This document shows, piece by piece, positions 8,224 to 16,176 of a stretch of DNA of 64,000 bases. Source of the stretch: Bradyrhizobium paxllaeri (GTDB taxonomy: Bacteria; Pseudomonadota; Alphaproteobacteria; Rhizobiales; Xanthobacteraceae). The position numbers were made by a program, and so were the translations under genes. Location of the stretch: assembly GCF_001693515.2 (NCBI RefSeq), contig NZ_CP042968.1, positions 1,240,001 through 1,304,000 on the forward strand, read 5' to 3'. The notes below the pieces were generated by a model. That model did not search any database. It was not told the origin of the DNA and saw only the letters and a program-made list of their open reading frames with translations. Every line of letters starts with the position of its first letter. Position 1 is the stretch's first letter.

Positions 8224-8513
8224 CCGCCTCGCGCAAATTGACTTTCACTTTTGCCGCCGCCGCTGCGCTCGCCGTCGGCCTGTTCTGGAACGGCGAGACT
8301 GCAGTGAACAACGGCCTGGTCACGTCGGCGGAGGCGCGCATTGGACGTCCGCTGACGCCGATGAGCTATGCCGGCGTGGCGCGGCGTACCACGCGGCGGG
8401 CCGTTGCGGTCGGTGCGGGTGCCGCTGCCGCGGGAGCCGCGGCCGGCGCCTACTACGGATCGGGTTGCGTCCAGGCGGTGGATGCCTACGGCCGGGTCGT
8501 CACGCGCTGCTAG
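8220..8513 (+). CDS. Small secreted alanine/glycine-rich protein
   Basis: A 97-residue protein beginning at the ATGA overlap with the DUF2092 gene, so translation is probably coupled. It has a signal-like N-terminus (LTFTFAAAAALAVGLF), a short basic linker, an alanine/glycine-rich hydrophobic stretch (GAGAAAAGAAAGAYYGSG) that could sit in a membrane, and two cysteines near the C-terminus (SGCVQAVDAYGRVVTRC). Similar short proteins often accompany DUF2092 or DUF3300 genes in Bradyrhizobium relatives, though that is recollection, not shown here. Function unknown. Confidence 0.6.
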   Translation: MTASRKLTFTFAAAAALAVGLFWNGETAVNNGLVTSAEARIGRPLTPMSYAGVARRTTRRAVAVGAGAAAAGAAAGAYYGSGCVQAVDAYGRVVTRC

Positions 8514-8622
8514 CGGGTGGTGCCAGGTAACCGGCGAGGGGGACTTTGCCACAGTTTCCCTGCGCGCTAAATCATGCTGCTATGGCTTCGTGTTGTGCTG
8601 TGCAACAGGAAGCTAGGCAGCG

Positions 8623-10521
8623 GTGACGGGTCGCTCGGGGATCAAGATCGGCGAAAGGCGTCTGACCAGAATGGTCTGGCGCCTTTTCGTGCTGTTGGCG
8701 TTGATCAGCTCGGCACCGGTCTACGCCGGCCAGCCCGACCACAAACGGATCATGATTCTGCACTCGGTCGGCCGGGAATTTCGGCCCTGGAACGAATATG
8801 CGAGGACCATGCGCGCCGAGCTGGACCGCCAGTCGCCCTGGCCGCTGGATGTTCAGGAGCATTCCCTCGTTGCTGCGCGCTCCGCCGACGTCAATTCGGA
8901 AACCCCGTTTCTTCAGTATCTGCAGGCGCTCTACGCCAACCATCTGCCCGACCTCGTCATCGTTGTCGGCGCGCCCGCGGCTTCGTTCATTCAACGCAAC
9001 CGCGCGCAGCTTTTTCCTGCAACGCCGATGCTGTTTACGACCATTGAGGCTCGCCGTGTCCAGCATTCCGCTTTGACCAGCAATGACACGGTCGTCGCGG
9101 TCACCCACAGATTCCTCGTTCTGTTCGAGAACTTCCTCAGGATATCGCCTGACACAAAGACGATCGCGATCGTGAATGGCGACTCGCCGAACGAGCGATT
9201 CTGGCGAGGCGAAATGGTGAGGGAGCTGAAGCCGCTCGAGGGAAGAATAGAGATAAGGTGGTACGACAAGCTGCCCTATGAGGACACGCTGAGGCAGCTT
9301 GCCACCCTGCCGTCGCACTCCGCGATCTTCTGGTACCAAATGGTTGCCGATGCCACCGGTGTCGCGCACGAAGGCGGCCGGGCGCTGACGAGGCTCTACA
9401 ACGTCGCCAATGCGCCGATCTTTACGCATGACGACTCGTTCTTCGGCAGGGAAATCGTCGGCGGGCCGATGCATTCGGCGCTCGGCCGCAGCCGGACCGC
9501 CGTGAGCGTGGCAATTCGCATTCTCGGTGGTGAGAACCCGGGCGACATCAAGACACCACCCAGCGAATTTGCAGCGGCCAAATACGATTGGCGAGAATTG
9601 CAGCGATGGGGCATTAGCGAAGCGCTGCTGCCGCCGGGTAGCGAGGTCTATTTTCGCGAGGCCTCTGCCTGGGAGAAATACCGTTGGCAGATCGCGGCCG
9701 CCTGCGGTGTTGTCCTGCTGCAGGCGGCGCTGATCTCTATCTTGCTCTACGAGCGGCGGCGCCGTCGTTTCGCCGAGGTCGAGGCGCGCCAGCGCATGTC
9801 GGAACTCGCCCATGTCAACCGCTATTCCATGGCGGGCGAGCTCACCACGTCGATCGCCCATGAGCTCAACCAGCCGCTCGGCTCGATCCTCGTCAACACC
9901 GAGACCGCAGCCCTGATGCTGGATTCGCCGACGCTCGACGTGAGCGAGCTGAAGGAGATACTTTCCGACATAAGGCGCGACGACCAGCGCGCAGGGGAGG
10001 TGATCAGACGGTTGCGCAGTCTGCTGAAGCGTGCGCCGTTCGAGGCCAGGGAGATCGACCTCAACGAGGCGGTCGGCGAGACCCTCGATCTCGTATCCGG
10101 CCTTGCCCATGCGAGAGGAGTTACCGTGGAAAGAGCGCTCAGCGCTGTCCCCCTCCCTGTGAAGGGAGACCGTATTCAACTGCAGCAGGTCCTGCTCAAC
10201 CTGTTCATGAACGCTGCGGACGCGATGGCGCATCTGGATAGAGCGCGGCGCCGGATCGTCGTGCGCACCGCGCGGGATCGCGATTACGCCGAGATCGAGA
10301 TTGCCGATCATGGCCCGGGCATCCTCGCCGGAAAACTGGCGGAAATATTCGAGCCCTTCTACACCTCCAAGCCCAGCGGCATGGGGATGGGACTGTCCAT
10401 CGCGCGCACCATCGTCGAGGCGCATGACGGCGAGATTTCAGCAGAAAACCGGAGCGGAGAGGGCGCGCTGTTCCGGATCCGGTTGCCGCTGGTGCACTCT
10501 AGCGCGCTCGCGGCATCTTGA
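8623..10521 (+). CDS. Sensor histidine kinase with periplasmic ABC-binding-protein-like sensor domain
   Basis: A 632-residue membrane kinase (from a GTG at 8623; the ATG at 8671 directly before the signal peptide MVWRLFVLLALISSAPVYAG is equally possible). Residues ~40-330 resemble the ABC_sub_bind type of periplasmic binding protein (KRIMILHSVGREFRPWN, LPDLVIVVGAPAASF). A membrane helix follows (CGVVLLQAALISILLY), then a HisKA domain with the phospho-acceptor in IAHELNQPLGSIL (His413 from the GTG) and an ATPase domain with LLNLFMNAADAM, DHGPGI and GMGMGLSIA. No response regulator is adjacent, so the partner is elsewhere. The 3' end overlaps the convergent HdeA-like gene by 23 bases. Confidence 0.88.
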   Translation: MTGRSGIKIGERRLTRMVWRLFVLLALISSAPVYAGQPDHKRIMILHSVGREFRPWNEYARTMRAELDRQSPWPLDVQEHSLVAARSADVNSETPFLQYLQALYANHLPDLVIVVGAPAASFIQRNRAQLFPATPMLFTTIEARRVQHSALTSNDTVVAVTHRFLVLFENFLRISPDTKTIAIVNGDSPNERFWRGEMVRELKPLEGRIEIRWYDKLPYEDTLRQLATLPSHSAIFWYQMVADATGVAHEGGRALTRLYNVANAPIFTHDDSFFGREIVGGPMHSALGRSRTAVSVAIRILGGENPGDIKTPPSEFAAAKYDWRELQRWGISEALLPPGSEVYFREASAWEKYRWQIAAACGVVLLQAALISILLYERRRRRFAEVEARQRMSELAHVNRYSMAGELTTSIAHELNQPLGSILVNTETAALMLDSPTLDVSELKEILSDIRRDDQRAGEVIRRLRSLLKRAPFEAREIDLNEAVGETLDLVSGLAHARGVTVERALSAVPLPVKGDRIQLQQVLLNLFMNAADAMAHLDRARRRIVVRTARDRDYAEIEIADHGPGILAGKLAEIFEPFYTSKPSGMGMGLSIARTIVEAHDGEISAENRSGEGALFRIRLPLVHSSALAAS

Positions 10522-10822
10522 TTCCGAGCGCCCGCTCGGCGGCCGACATCACCGTCGCGCGCGGGCTTGTCGCGCAAAAGTCCTTCACGGTCTTGGCGGC
10601 TTGCGCGAACTGGTAGAGGTCAATGGTGGTGTTGCGGACGCTCGCATTGTAATAGCCGCTCAGCCACATCGTGATGCCGGCGAAATCCTGGAAGCCGAGC
10701 TTGGTAAGCTCGCCGCACGTCATCCTGCTCATGTCGACCACCATCTTGTCCTCCGCGGCCGCTTGCGACCAGGCCAGCAGCAAGGCGGCAAGCGTGGCGG
10801 CGATCAGCTTTGACGTGCGCAT
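10499..10822 (-). CDS. HdeA-like periplasmic acid-stress chaperone
   Basis: A 107-residue protein with a signal peptide (LIAATLAALLLAWSQAAA). The mature ~80 residues carry the HdeA pattern: TCGELTKLGFQDFAGITMWL with the first cysteine, a SGYYNASV segment, and the second cysteine in VKDFCATSP. In HdeA the two cysteines form the single disulfide and the protein unfolds at low pH to hold periplasmic clients. The gene runs toward the kinase gene and overlaps its end. Its leader contains a nine-pair stem-loop, and the FNR-type box at 10961-10974 is a candidate control site. Confidence 0.72.
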   Translation of the reverse strand: MRTSKLIAATLAALLLAWSQAAAEDKMVVDMSRMTCGELTKLGFQDFAGITMWLSGYYNASVRNTTIDLYQFAQAAKTVKDFCATSPRATVMSAAERALGIKMPRAR

Positions 10823-10852
10823 GTTCGAAACTCCGGCATCACCCTGCAAGGT

Positions 10853-10882
10853 AAGAGGCCGCCATGGGGGTGACGGCCTCTT
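10853..10882 (-). promoter_or_regulatory. Stem-loop in the leader of the HdeA-like gene
   Basis: AAGAGGCCG (10853-10861) is complementary to CGGCCTCTT (10874-10882), giving a nine-pair stem with a 12-base loop, 31 bases before the HdeA-like start. It may affect mRNA stability or act as an attenuator; there is no T run. Confidence 0.4.
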
Positions 10883-10960
10883 GGTGTCGCTCTGGGGGAG
10901 CGGCTTGCCGGGTGGGTGGGCGCCGGCTGCTCGACTCTTGCAGGGCGAAGCCGGGCAGCG

Positions 10961-10974
10961 TTGATCTGGATCAA
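10961..10974. promoter_or_regulatory. FNR/FixK-type box (TTGATCTGGATCAA)
   Basis: A perfect palindrome identical to the box at 1259-1272, in the gap between the HdeA-like gene (minus strand) and the TAXI gene (plus strand, ATG at 11073). The distance gives the TAXI gene a leader of about 65 bases. Confidence 0.7.
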
Positions 10975-11072
10975 TGGATCGGCTCGCGCGCGGTTGGCTT
11001 GATGTCGACCGAGCCTTGGCAAAGCGGCTGTTCGGATCGACGGTCGCCTGAGGCACTGTCAGAGCACGCCGC

Positions 11073-12410
11073 ATGAACCCGATGAGATTGCCGACCTGGC
11101 TGCGGATCGCCCTGGTGGCCGGCGTCTTCCTGCTGGTGGCAGGCGCCGGCTTTCTTGGATATCGCTGGTACACGAAGCCGACGACATTGACGGTCGCGGT
11201 GGGGTCGCTGGATGGGGAGGCGAGCCGGCTGGTGACGGCCATCGCGCGCAAGCTGACGCAGTTGAACGCGCCCGTGCGGTTCAACATGGTCGAGACCGGC
11301 AGCGTGCTGGATGCGGCGACAGCCTTCTCCTCCGGCAAGGTCGATCTTGCGATCGTGCGCGGCGATGTCGGCGATCTGTCACAGGCGCAAGCGGTCGTGG
11401 TGGTCGCGCATGCGGTGGCGTTGCTGGTCGCGCCGCCGGGCTCGCCGATCTCGGATATCGCCGGATTGAAGCGGGTTACCGTGGGGGTCGTCGGCGGTGA
11501 CGTCAATCGGAAGATCGTCAAGGAATTGAGCGACGAGTACGATCTCCCCCGAGCCAACGTGATCTTCAAGAACGTGGCGCCCGCGGACGCGCGAAAGGCG
11601 CTTGAGGCAAAGGAGGTCCGCGCGATCTTGATCGTGGTGCCGCTTGCCGAAAAATACCTGACGCTGATCCGTAGCCTGTTTCCACAGAACACCAAGATGT
11701 CGCCGGTGCTGATTCCGATCGAGCAGGCCGGCGCCATTGCCGGGCGGGATCGCGCCTATGAGAGCTATGAGGTGCCGAAGGGTACCTTGCGCGGCGCGCC
11801 GCCTGTTCCCGCGGAGGACCTGACGACGCTCCGCACCTCGTTCTATCTCGTCGCGCAAAAGAAGCTCAGCAACGATCTCATCACGGATCTGACGCAATCG
11901 GTGATGAATGCGCGTCGCGACCTGCTCACGGAGTTGCCGATCCTCGCTCAGGTGACGGCGCCCGATACGGATGCGGATGCTCACCTGCCGGTGCATCCCG
12001 GCGCAGCAGCCTTCTATAATGGCACGCAGGAAAGTTTCCTCGACAAATGGGGCAACATCATCTTCCTGGCGCCGATGATCGCTGGCGGACTGGTGTCCGT
12101 GCTCGCCGCTGCCTGGAAATTCCTGCGCGCGGACGGGCCGCAGACCCGCGAGCAGGCGCTTGATGCGCTCTATGCGCTGGGGCGGCGCATCCGGGTCAGC
12201 GGCAAAGAGGCCGAGCTCGACGAGATCGAGCGCGAAATCGACCGCATCCTGCAGACGCAGCGCCTCAAGGCTGCCGCCGGCGAGGACGAAACCCGCGATG
12301 TCACCGCGTTGAATGTGGCAGCACACCGGCTGGAAAACCTGATTCACGACCGCCGGCTTGTTCTTGCGCCGCAACAGGGCGGCAAGGCGCGGGAACAGGT
12401 TCGGGGTTAG
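11073..12410 (+). CDS. TAXI-family solute-binding protein, membrane anchored at both ends
   Basis: A 445-residue protein. An N-terminal membrane segment (LRIALVAGVFLLVAGAGFLG) is not followed by an obvious cleavage site. Residues ~45-310 form the TAXI-type TRAP receptor domain (LTVAVGSLDGEASRLVTAIA, GKVDLAIVRGDVGDL). A second membrane helix lies near residue 335 (IIFLAPMIAGGLVSVLAAAW), followed by a charged cytosolic helix with glutamate-rich repeats. Normal TAXI receptors are soluble and work with a DctQM permease; none is present here, and the two anchors suggest a sensor or scaffold role instead. An FNR-type box precedes the gene. Confidence 0.8.
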   Translation: MNPMRLPTWLRIALVAGVFLLVAGAGFLGYRWYTKPTTLTVAVGSLDGEASRLVTAIARKLTQLNAPVRFNMVETGSVLDAATAFSSGKVDLAIVRGDVGDLSQAQAVVVVAHAVALLVAPPGSPISDIAGLKRVTVGVVGGDVNRKIVKELSDEYDLPRANVIFKNVAPADARKALEAKEVRAILIVVPLAEKYLTLIRSLFPQNTKMSPVLIPIEQAGAIAGRDRAYESYEVPKGTLRGAPPVPAEDLTTLRTSFYLVAQKKLSNDLITDLTQSVMNARRDLLTELPILAQVTAPDTDADAHLPVHPGAAAFYNGTQESFLDKWGNIIFLAPMIAGGLVSVLAAAWKFLRADGPQTREQALDALYALGRRIRVSGKEAELDEIEREIDRILQTQRLKAAAGEDETRDVTALNVAAHRLENLIHDRRLVLAPQQGGKAREQVRG

Positions 12411-12426
12411 GCCTGACTGAATTCCT

Positions 12427-12440
12427 TTGATCTTTATCAA
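12427..12440. promoter_or_regulatory. FNR/FixK-type box (TTGATCTTTATCAA)
   Basis: A perfect TTGAT-N4-ATCAA palindrome centred about 62 bases before the ATG of the DUF3300 gene, so the predicted start site lies about 21 bases before the ATG. Confidence 0.7.
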
Positions 12441-12495
12441 ACCTTCGGCCTCGCCACTGCTTGAAGCTGGCCCAGCAATCTGGAGGAGAGCGACG

Positions 12496-14190
12496 ATGTT
12501 CCGTTGCGGCAAAATCCTGCTTGCGTGGGCGTTCCTGTTGGCGACGCCGATCGCAACCATGGCACAAACGACAGACAATCAACCGGCGCCATCCGCCCAA
12601 ACCAGCCAGCCGCCGGCGGCCGCTCAACCCCCGAGCAGCCCGCCGCCCCAACCGCAAGCCGAGCAGCAGCTCCTGAAGCCCGGGCAGCTCGAAGCGCTGG
12701 TTGCGCCGATCGCGCTCTATCCGGACGAGTTGCTCGCCAATGTGCTGGCGGCATCGACTTATCCGCTGGAAGTGGTGCAGGGCGACCGCTGGGTGAAAGG
12801 CAACAAGAGCTTGAAGGGCGATGCGCTGAAGGCGGCCGTCGACAAGCAGGGATGGGACGACAGCGTCAAGGCGCTCGCTTCCACCCCCGACGTGCTCGCG
12901 ATGATGAGCGACAAGATCGACTGGACCAAAGACCTTGGTGATGCCGTGCTGGCGCAGCAGCCGGATGTGATGGATGCGGTCCAGCGGCTGCGGGCCAAAG
13001 CGCAGGCGCGCAACAAGCTGGCGACCAACAAGCAGCAGAAGGTGAGCGTTCAGAAACAGGACAATCGCGACGTGATCGTGATCGAGCAGGCCAACCCGTC
13101 GACGATGTACGTGCCCTATTACGATCCCGCCACCGTGTACGGCGAATGGCCTTACGCGGAGTATCCGCCCTATTACTTCGGATATCCGTCCTATCTCGGC
13201 GCCGGAGTGATCGCGGCCGGGCTTGCCTTCGGCACCGGCTGGGCCATCGCGCGCTGGGGCAATTACTGGGGCGGCGGCTTCAACTGGGGCAACCGCAACC
13301 TCTACGTCAATCACTACAACAGGATAACCAACGTCGGAAACAACTGGCAGCACAACCCGGCGCACCGCCAGGGCGTCAAATACGCCAACGCGCGCGTCGC
13401 GGATCGCTTCGGCAACAACAATCTGAAGGCGGGTGCCGGCAACCGGATGGATTTTCGCGGCCGCGACGGCCAGCAGGTGCTGAAGCCTGGTGGTGATCGT
13501 CCGGGTGCGGGTGATCGCATCGGAGATCGTGCCGGTGATCGCGCTGGTGACAGGGCCGGCAATCGTGCCGGCAATCGCGGTGGCGATCGCGTCGGAGATC
13601 GTGGCGGCAACCGGCCGGGCGCGGCCGATCGCGCCAAGGCGGGCGGCGGAGATCGCGCCAAGGCTGCCAATCGCGGCGGCGGCGCGCGCGCAGACCGCGG
13701 CGGCGGACGCGGCGGAGCCATGAATGTGTCAGCGGGCAGGGGCGCTGCTGCGCATGCGGCCCGCGGCCGGACCAGCATGGCGAGCATGGGCCCGCGCGGC
13801 GGCATGGCCATGGCCGGACGGGGCGGAGGTTTCGGCGGTCGAGCCGCGATGGGAGGTGGTGGCGGCTTCCGCGGCGGTGGCGGCGGGGGCTTCCGGGGCG
13901 GCGGCGGATTTGGCGGCGGGCGGCGCTCCGACATTGAGCTGAAGCACGACATCACGCTGCTCGGTCATCTCCGTAACGGCCTCGGCTACTACCGCTTCAG
14001 CTATCTCGGCAGCACCAAGTCCTATGTCGGCGTGATGGCGCAGGAAGTGCAGATGGTGAAACCGGACGCGGTGACCCGCGGCGGCGACGGCTATCTGCGC
14101 GTCCACTACGACAGGCTCGGACTGAAATTCCGCACCTACCGCGACTGGGTCGCGTCAGGCGCACAGATTCCGACGCAATCGAGGATGTGA
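12496..14190 (+). CDS. DUF3300 protein with glycine/arginine-rich linker and C-terminal S74-like chaperone domain
   Basis: A 564-residue secreted protein. After a signal peptide (LLAWAFLLATPIATMAQ) and a proline/glutamine-rich stretch comes the DUF3300 domain (residues ~55-260: LVAPIALYPDELLANVLAAS, VIVIEQANPSTMYVPYYDP). Residues ~335-475 are low complexity with repeated GDR/GNR units, then GGGGF runs. The last 87 residues look like the intramolecular chaperone of tail spikes and endosialidases (peptidase S74): SDIELKHDI, YRFSYLG, YVGVMAQEVQMVKPDAV. Ser478 and Lys483 match the family's self-cleaving Ser-Lys dyad in spacing. GGAGGAG lies before the ATG at 12496. The gene follows a perfect FNR-type box and precedes a DUF2950 gene. 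Confidence 0.85.
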   Translation: MFRCGKILLAWAFLLATPIATMAQTTDNQPAPSAQTSQPPAAAQPPSSPPPQPQAEQQLLKPGQLEALVAPIALYPDELLANVLAASTYPLEVVQGDRWVKGNKSLKGDALKAAVDKQGWDDSVKALASTPDVLAMMSDKIDWTKDLGDAVLAQQPDVMDAVQRLRAKAQARNKLATNKQQKVSVQKQDNRDVIVIEQANPSTMYVPYYDPATVYGEWPYAEYPPYYFGYPSYLGAGVIAAGLAFGTGWAIARWGNYWGGGFNWGNRNLYVNHYNRITNVGNNWQHNPAHRQGVKYANARVADRFGNNNLKAGAGNRMDFRGRDGQQVLKPGGDRPGAGDRIGDRAGDRAGDRAGNRAGNRGGDRVGDRGGNRPGAADRAKAGGGDRAKAANRGGGARADRGGGRGGAMNVSAGRGAAAHAARGRTSMASMGPRGGMAMAGRGGGFGGRAAMGGGGGFRGGGGGGFRGGGGFGGGRRSDIELKHDITLLGHLRNGLGYYRFSYLGSTKSYVGVMAQEVQMVKPDAVTRGGDGYLRVHYDRLGLKFRTYRDWVASGAQIPTQSRM

Positions 14191-14192
14191 CC

Positions 14193-15119
14193 ATGACGAT
14201 CCGTCATTCGATCGACTCCGTTCGCACCCGGTTTTTCGCTCCGGCTGCTGCGGTCATGCTGTGCCTGCTGTCGTTTCCCGCCAGCGCGCAACAGACCTTC
14301 AAGACTCCCGATGAGGCGGCGACGGCGCTGGCAGATGCCGTCAAGTCGGGAGCCGAGAAAAGCATCCTGCAGGTGCTTGGCCCTGATGGAGCGGACATCG
14401 TCTCCTCCGGTGATGATGTCGCCGACAAGGAAACGCTCGAGCGCTTCAACACGGCCTGGACCGCGAAGCACTCGATCAAGAACGAGGGCGACAACAAGGC
14501 GACGATCATTCTCGGCAATGACGACTTCCCATTCCCGATCCCGCTGGTGAAGAACAAGGCCGCGTGGGAATTCGACACAGCGGCGGGACGCCTCGAAATT
14601 CTGTACCGCCGCATCGGCCGCAATGAGCTCGATGCGATCCAGACCGCTCTCGCTGTTGTCGACGCGCAGAACGAATATGCGGAGAAGGATCGCGGCGCGG
14701 GCGTTGGCGTCTATGCGCAGCGCATCGTCAGCACATCGGGCAAGAAAGATGGGCTCTACTGGCCGGGTGACGACAGTCCGCTCGGCGAACTCGCCGCGAA
14801 GGCGTCCGCCGAGGGATACAAGGCCGGAGAAGGGGCTACTCCCTATCACGGCTATTATTTCAAGATCCTGACGCAGCAGGGGGCGAATGCGACGGGCGGC
14901 GAACTCAACTATATCGTGAAGGGAAAGATGATCGGCGGCTTCGCGCTGCTCGCCTGGCCCGCCGAATACGGCAATTCGGGCGTGATGACCTTCCTGGTCA
15001 ACCATAATGGCGTGGTCTACCAGAAAGACCTCGGCGCCCGCACCGCCTTGCTCGCCCTGCGTATCGCGCGGTTCAACCCCGACCAGACCTGGAAGAAGGT
15101 CGATACATCCTCGAACTAA
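14193..15119 (+). CDS. DUF2950-family secreted protein
   Basis: A 308-residue protein with a signal peptide (AAAVMLCLLSFPASAQQ). The mature protein fits DUF2950: TFKTPDEAATALADAVKSG, VLGPDGADIVSSGDD, a central YAQRIVSTSGKKDGLYWP and closing GGFALLAWPAEYGNSGVMTF and FLVNHNGVVYQKDLG. DUF2950 genes commonly follow DUF3300 genes, as here, where the start is three bases after the DUF3300 stop (a GTG at 14187 is a possible coupled start). Function is unknown; an envelope role is likely from export and partner. Confidence 0.82.
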   Translation: MTIRHSIDSVRTRFFAPAAAVMLCLLSFPASAQQTFKTPDEAATALADAVKSGAEKSILQVLGPDGADIVSSGDDVADKETLERFNTAWTAKHSIKNEGDNKATIILGNDDFPFPIPLVKNKAAWEFDTAAGRLEILYRRIGRNELDAIQTALAVVDAQNEYAEKDRGAGVGVYAQRIVSTSGKKDGLYWPGDDSPLGELAAKASAEGYKAGEGATPYHGYYFKILTQQGANATGGELNYIVKGKMIGGFALLAWPAEYGNSGVMTFLVNHNGVVYQKDLGARTALLALRIARFNPDQTWKKVDTSSN

Positions 15120-15124
15120 AGCGT

Positions 15125-15149
15125 GATGACGTTTCTTCGAATCGTCATC
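15125..15149 (+). terminator. Stem-loop after the DUF2950 gene
   Basis: GATGACG (15125-15131) pairs with CGTCATC (15143-15149) around an 11-base loop, six bases after the DUF2950 stop codon. A T run appears only later (15170 and before), so it may be part of the adjoining repeat instead of a true terminator. Confidence 0.45.
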
Positions 15150-15170
15150 CCGCTCTAGCTTTTTGTCTGA

Positions 15171-15215
15171 GCATGATCTTTTCGGAAAACCGCTACACAC
15201 TTTTCCGGATCATGC
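15171..15215. repeat. Dispersed palindromic repeat (GCATGATC type)
   Basis: GCATGATC (15171-15178) with CGGAAAA (15183-15189) is mirrored by TTTTCCG (15201-15207) and GATCATGC (15208-15215). A related element lies at 50624-50670. Such elements are common between genes in Bradyrhizobium and relatives. Confidence 0.65.
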
Positions 15216-15246
15216 TTTAGCGGGACTGCGTCGCGAGGTGGTGCGA

Positions 15247-15600
15247 TCAAGGCTGGCGTTCGACGTGGGCACGGATTGCATCTGCCTCGATCCAGCCGTG
15301 CTCGCGGGCTTTCGCGACCATCTCGGCAAAGGCCGGTTCCCAACTGTCATCGTCGGGACGGCCATTCAACGTGGGTACCAGTTGGATGGGAACGAGGGCA
15401 TTGCGGTCATCGACAAAAGTGACGCCCCGCCACGCGCGCGACTCGGCACTTGCTTCGCCTTTCAGCACGAGCTTGAACCTGCGGAAATCAAACGGCTCCG
15501 TTAGCTGGATTCCGCCTTCCGGCGAGCATTCGACGATCATGCGTCGGTCCGTTCCGAAGTCTGCTTCAGGAGTGAGCGAGTAGCGGGCTTGCCGATGCAA
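15247..15600 (-). CDS. Small hypothetical protein behind the flavin reductase gene
   Basis: A 117-residue soluble protein if translation starts at the TTG at 15600; no better ATG is available before an internal methionine. Recognisable stretches include GRPDDDSWEPAFAEMVAKAR and HGWIEADAIRAHVE, with a charged, helical C-terminus and a beta-rich middle. No signal peptide, membrane segment or known family was seen. It lies 17 bases behind the flavin reductase gene on the same strand, so it may be the third gene of that operon. The absence of a ribosome site before the TTG leaves the start doubtful. Confidence 0.5.
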   Translation of the reverse strand: MHRQARYSLTPEADFGTDRRMIVECSPEGGIQLTEPFDFRRFKLVLKGEASAESRAWRGVTFVDDRNALVPIQLVPTLNGRPDDDSWEPAFAEMVAKAREHGWIEADAIRAHVERQP

Positions 15601-15617
15601 GCGCGCGCGTCGGGGGA

Positions 15618-16139
15618 TTAGGGCTGCGGCAATGTCCGTAGCGCGCCTTGAAAATTGACCAAAGGATCGCCCTTACCTCCGCGCGTGGCCACGATTCTTC
15701 CGACGAAGAGGCCGTGGGTGCCGACGACGTGGTGGTGATGCAGCACGCACTCCAGCGCGCCGACGGCGGATCGCAACAGCGGCACGTCGAGGATGCCTTG
15801 CTCCCAGGCCGCCGTCTCGAAGCGTTGGACACCCTTGACGCCATTCTGCCCGGCGAAACGAAGAGCGAGATCCTGCTGTCCGTCGCCGAGAAGGCTCACA
15901 CCGAAACGACCGGTGGCGAGGATCGCATCATGCGTTTCCGATGTCAGGTTGACGCCCACCAGCAGGCAGGGCGGGTCCATGCACAGCGACGTGACCGAAC
16001 TCACGGTCAGACCGCGTCGCTTGGTCTCGGTTCCCGTCGCGACGACGGCGACGCCGCTCGCCAGATTCCGCATGGCCTCGCGAAACTCCGCCGCCTCGAC
16101 GGAGCGGACGTCGCTCATCGGGAGAAATTGACAGCCCAT
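15618..16139 (-). CDS. Flavin reductase (FMN-binding, HpaC-like)
   Basis: A 173-residue protein of the flavin-reductase-like family that supplies reduced flavin to two-component monooxygenases. The split-barrel pattern is visible: FREAMRNLASGVAVVATG, RGLTVSSVTSLCMDPPCLLV, then GRFGVSLLGDGQQDLALRFAG and HHHVVGTHGLFVGRIV. A GGAGG ribosome site lies before the ATG at 16139. It lies 37 bases downstream of the luciferase-like monooxygenase gene on the same strand, and together they make a plausible two-component flavin-dependent oxygenase. Substrate unknown. Confidence 0.85.
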   Translation of the reverse strand: MGCQFLPMSDVRSVEAAEFREAMRNLASGVAVVATGTETKRRGLTVSSVTSLCMDPPCLLVGVNLTSETHDAILATGRFGVSLLGDGQQDLALRFAGQNGVKGVQRFETAAWEQGILDVPLLRSAVGALECVLHHHHVVGTHGLFVGRIVATRGGKGDPLVNFQGALRTLPQP

Positions 16140-16176
16140 GTGGTCCTCCAGGGTCGCCTCGATACTGACAACTGCT

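Noticed and set aside
8572..10425. A 617-codon open frame antisense to the sensor kinase
   Set aside because: The opposite strand encodes a complete kinase with all motifs; the antisense product has no recognisable fold.
13490..13930. Short repeated units (GATCGCG..., GGCGGCGG...) considered as a CRISPR or tandem repeat array
   Set aside because: They are codon-level repeats of GDR/GNR and glycine runs inside the DUF3300 gene; no spacers and no cas genes.
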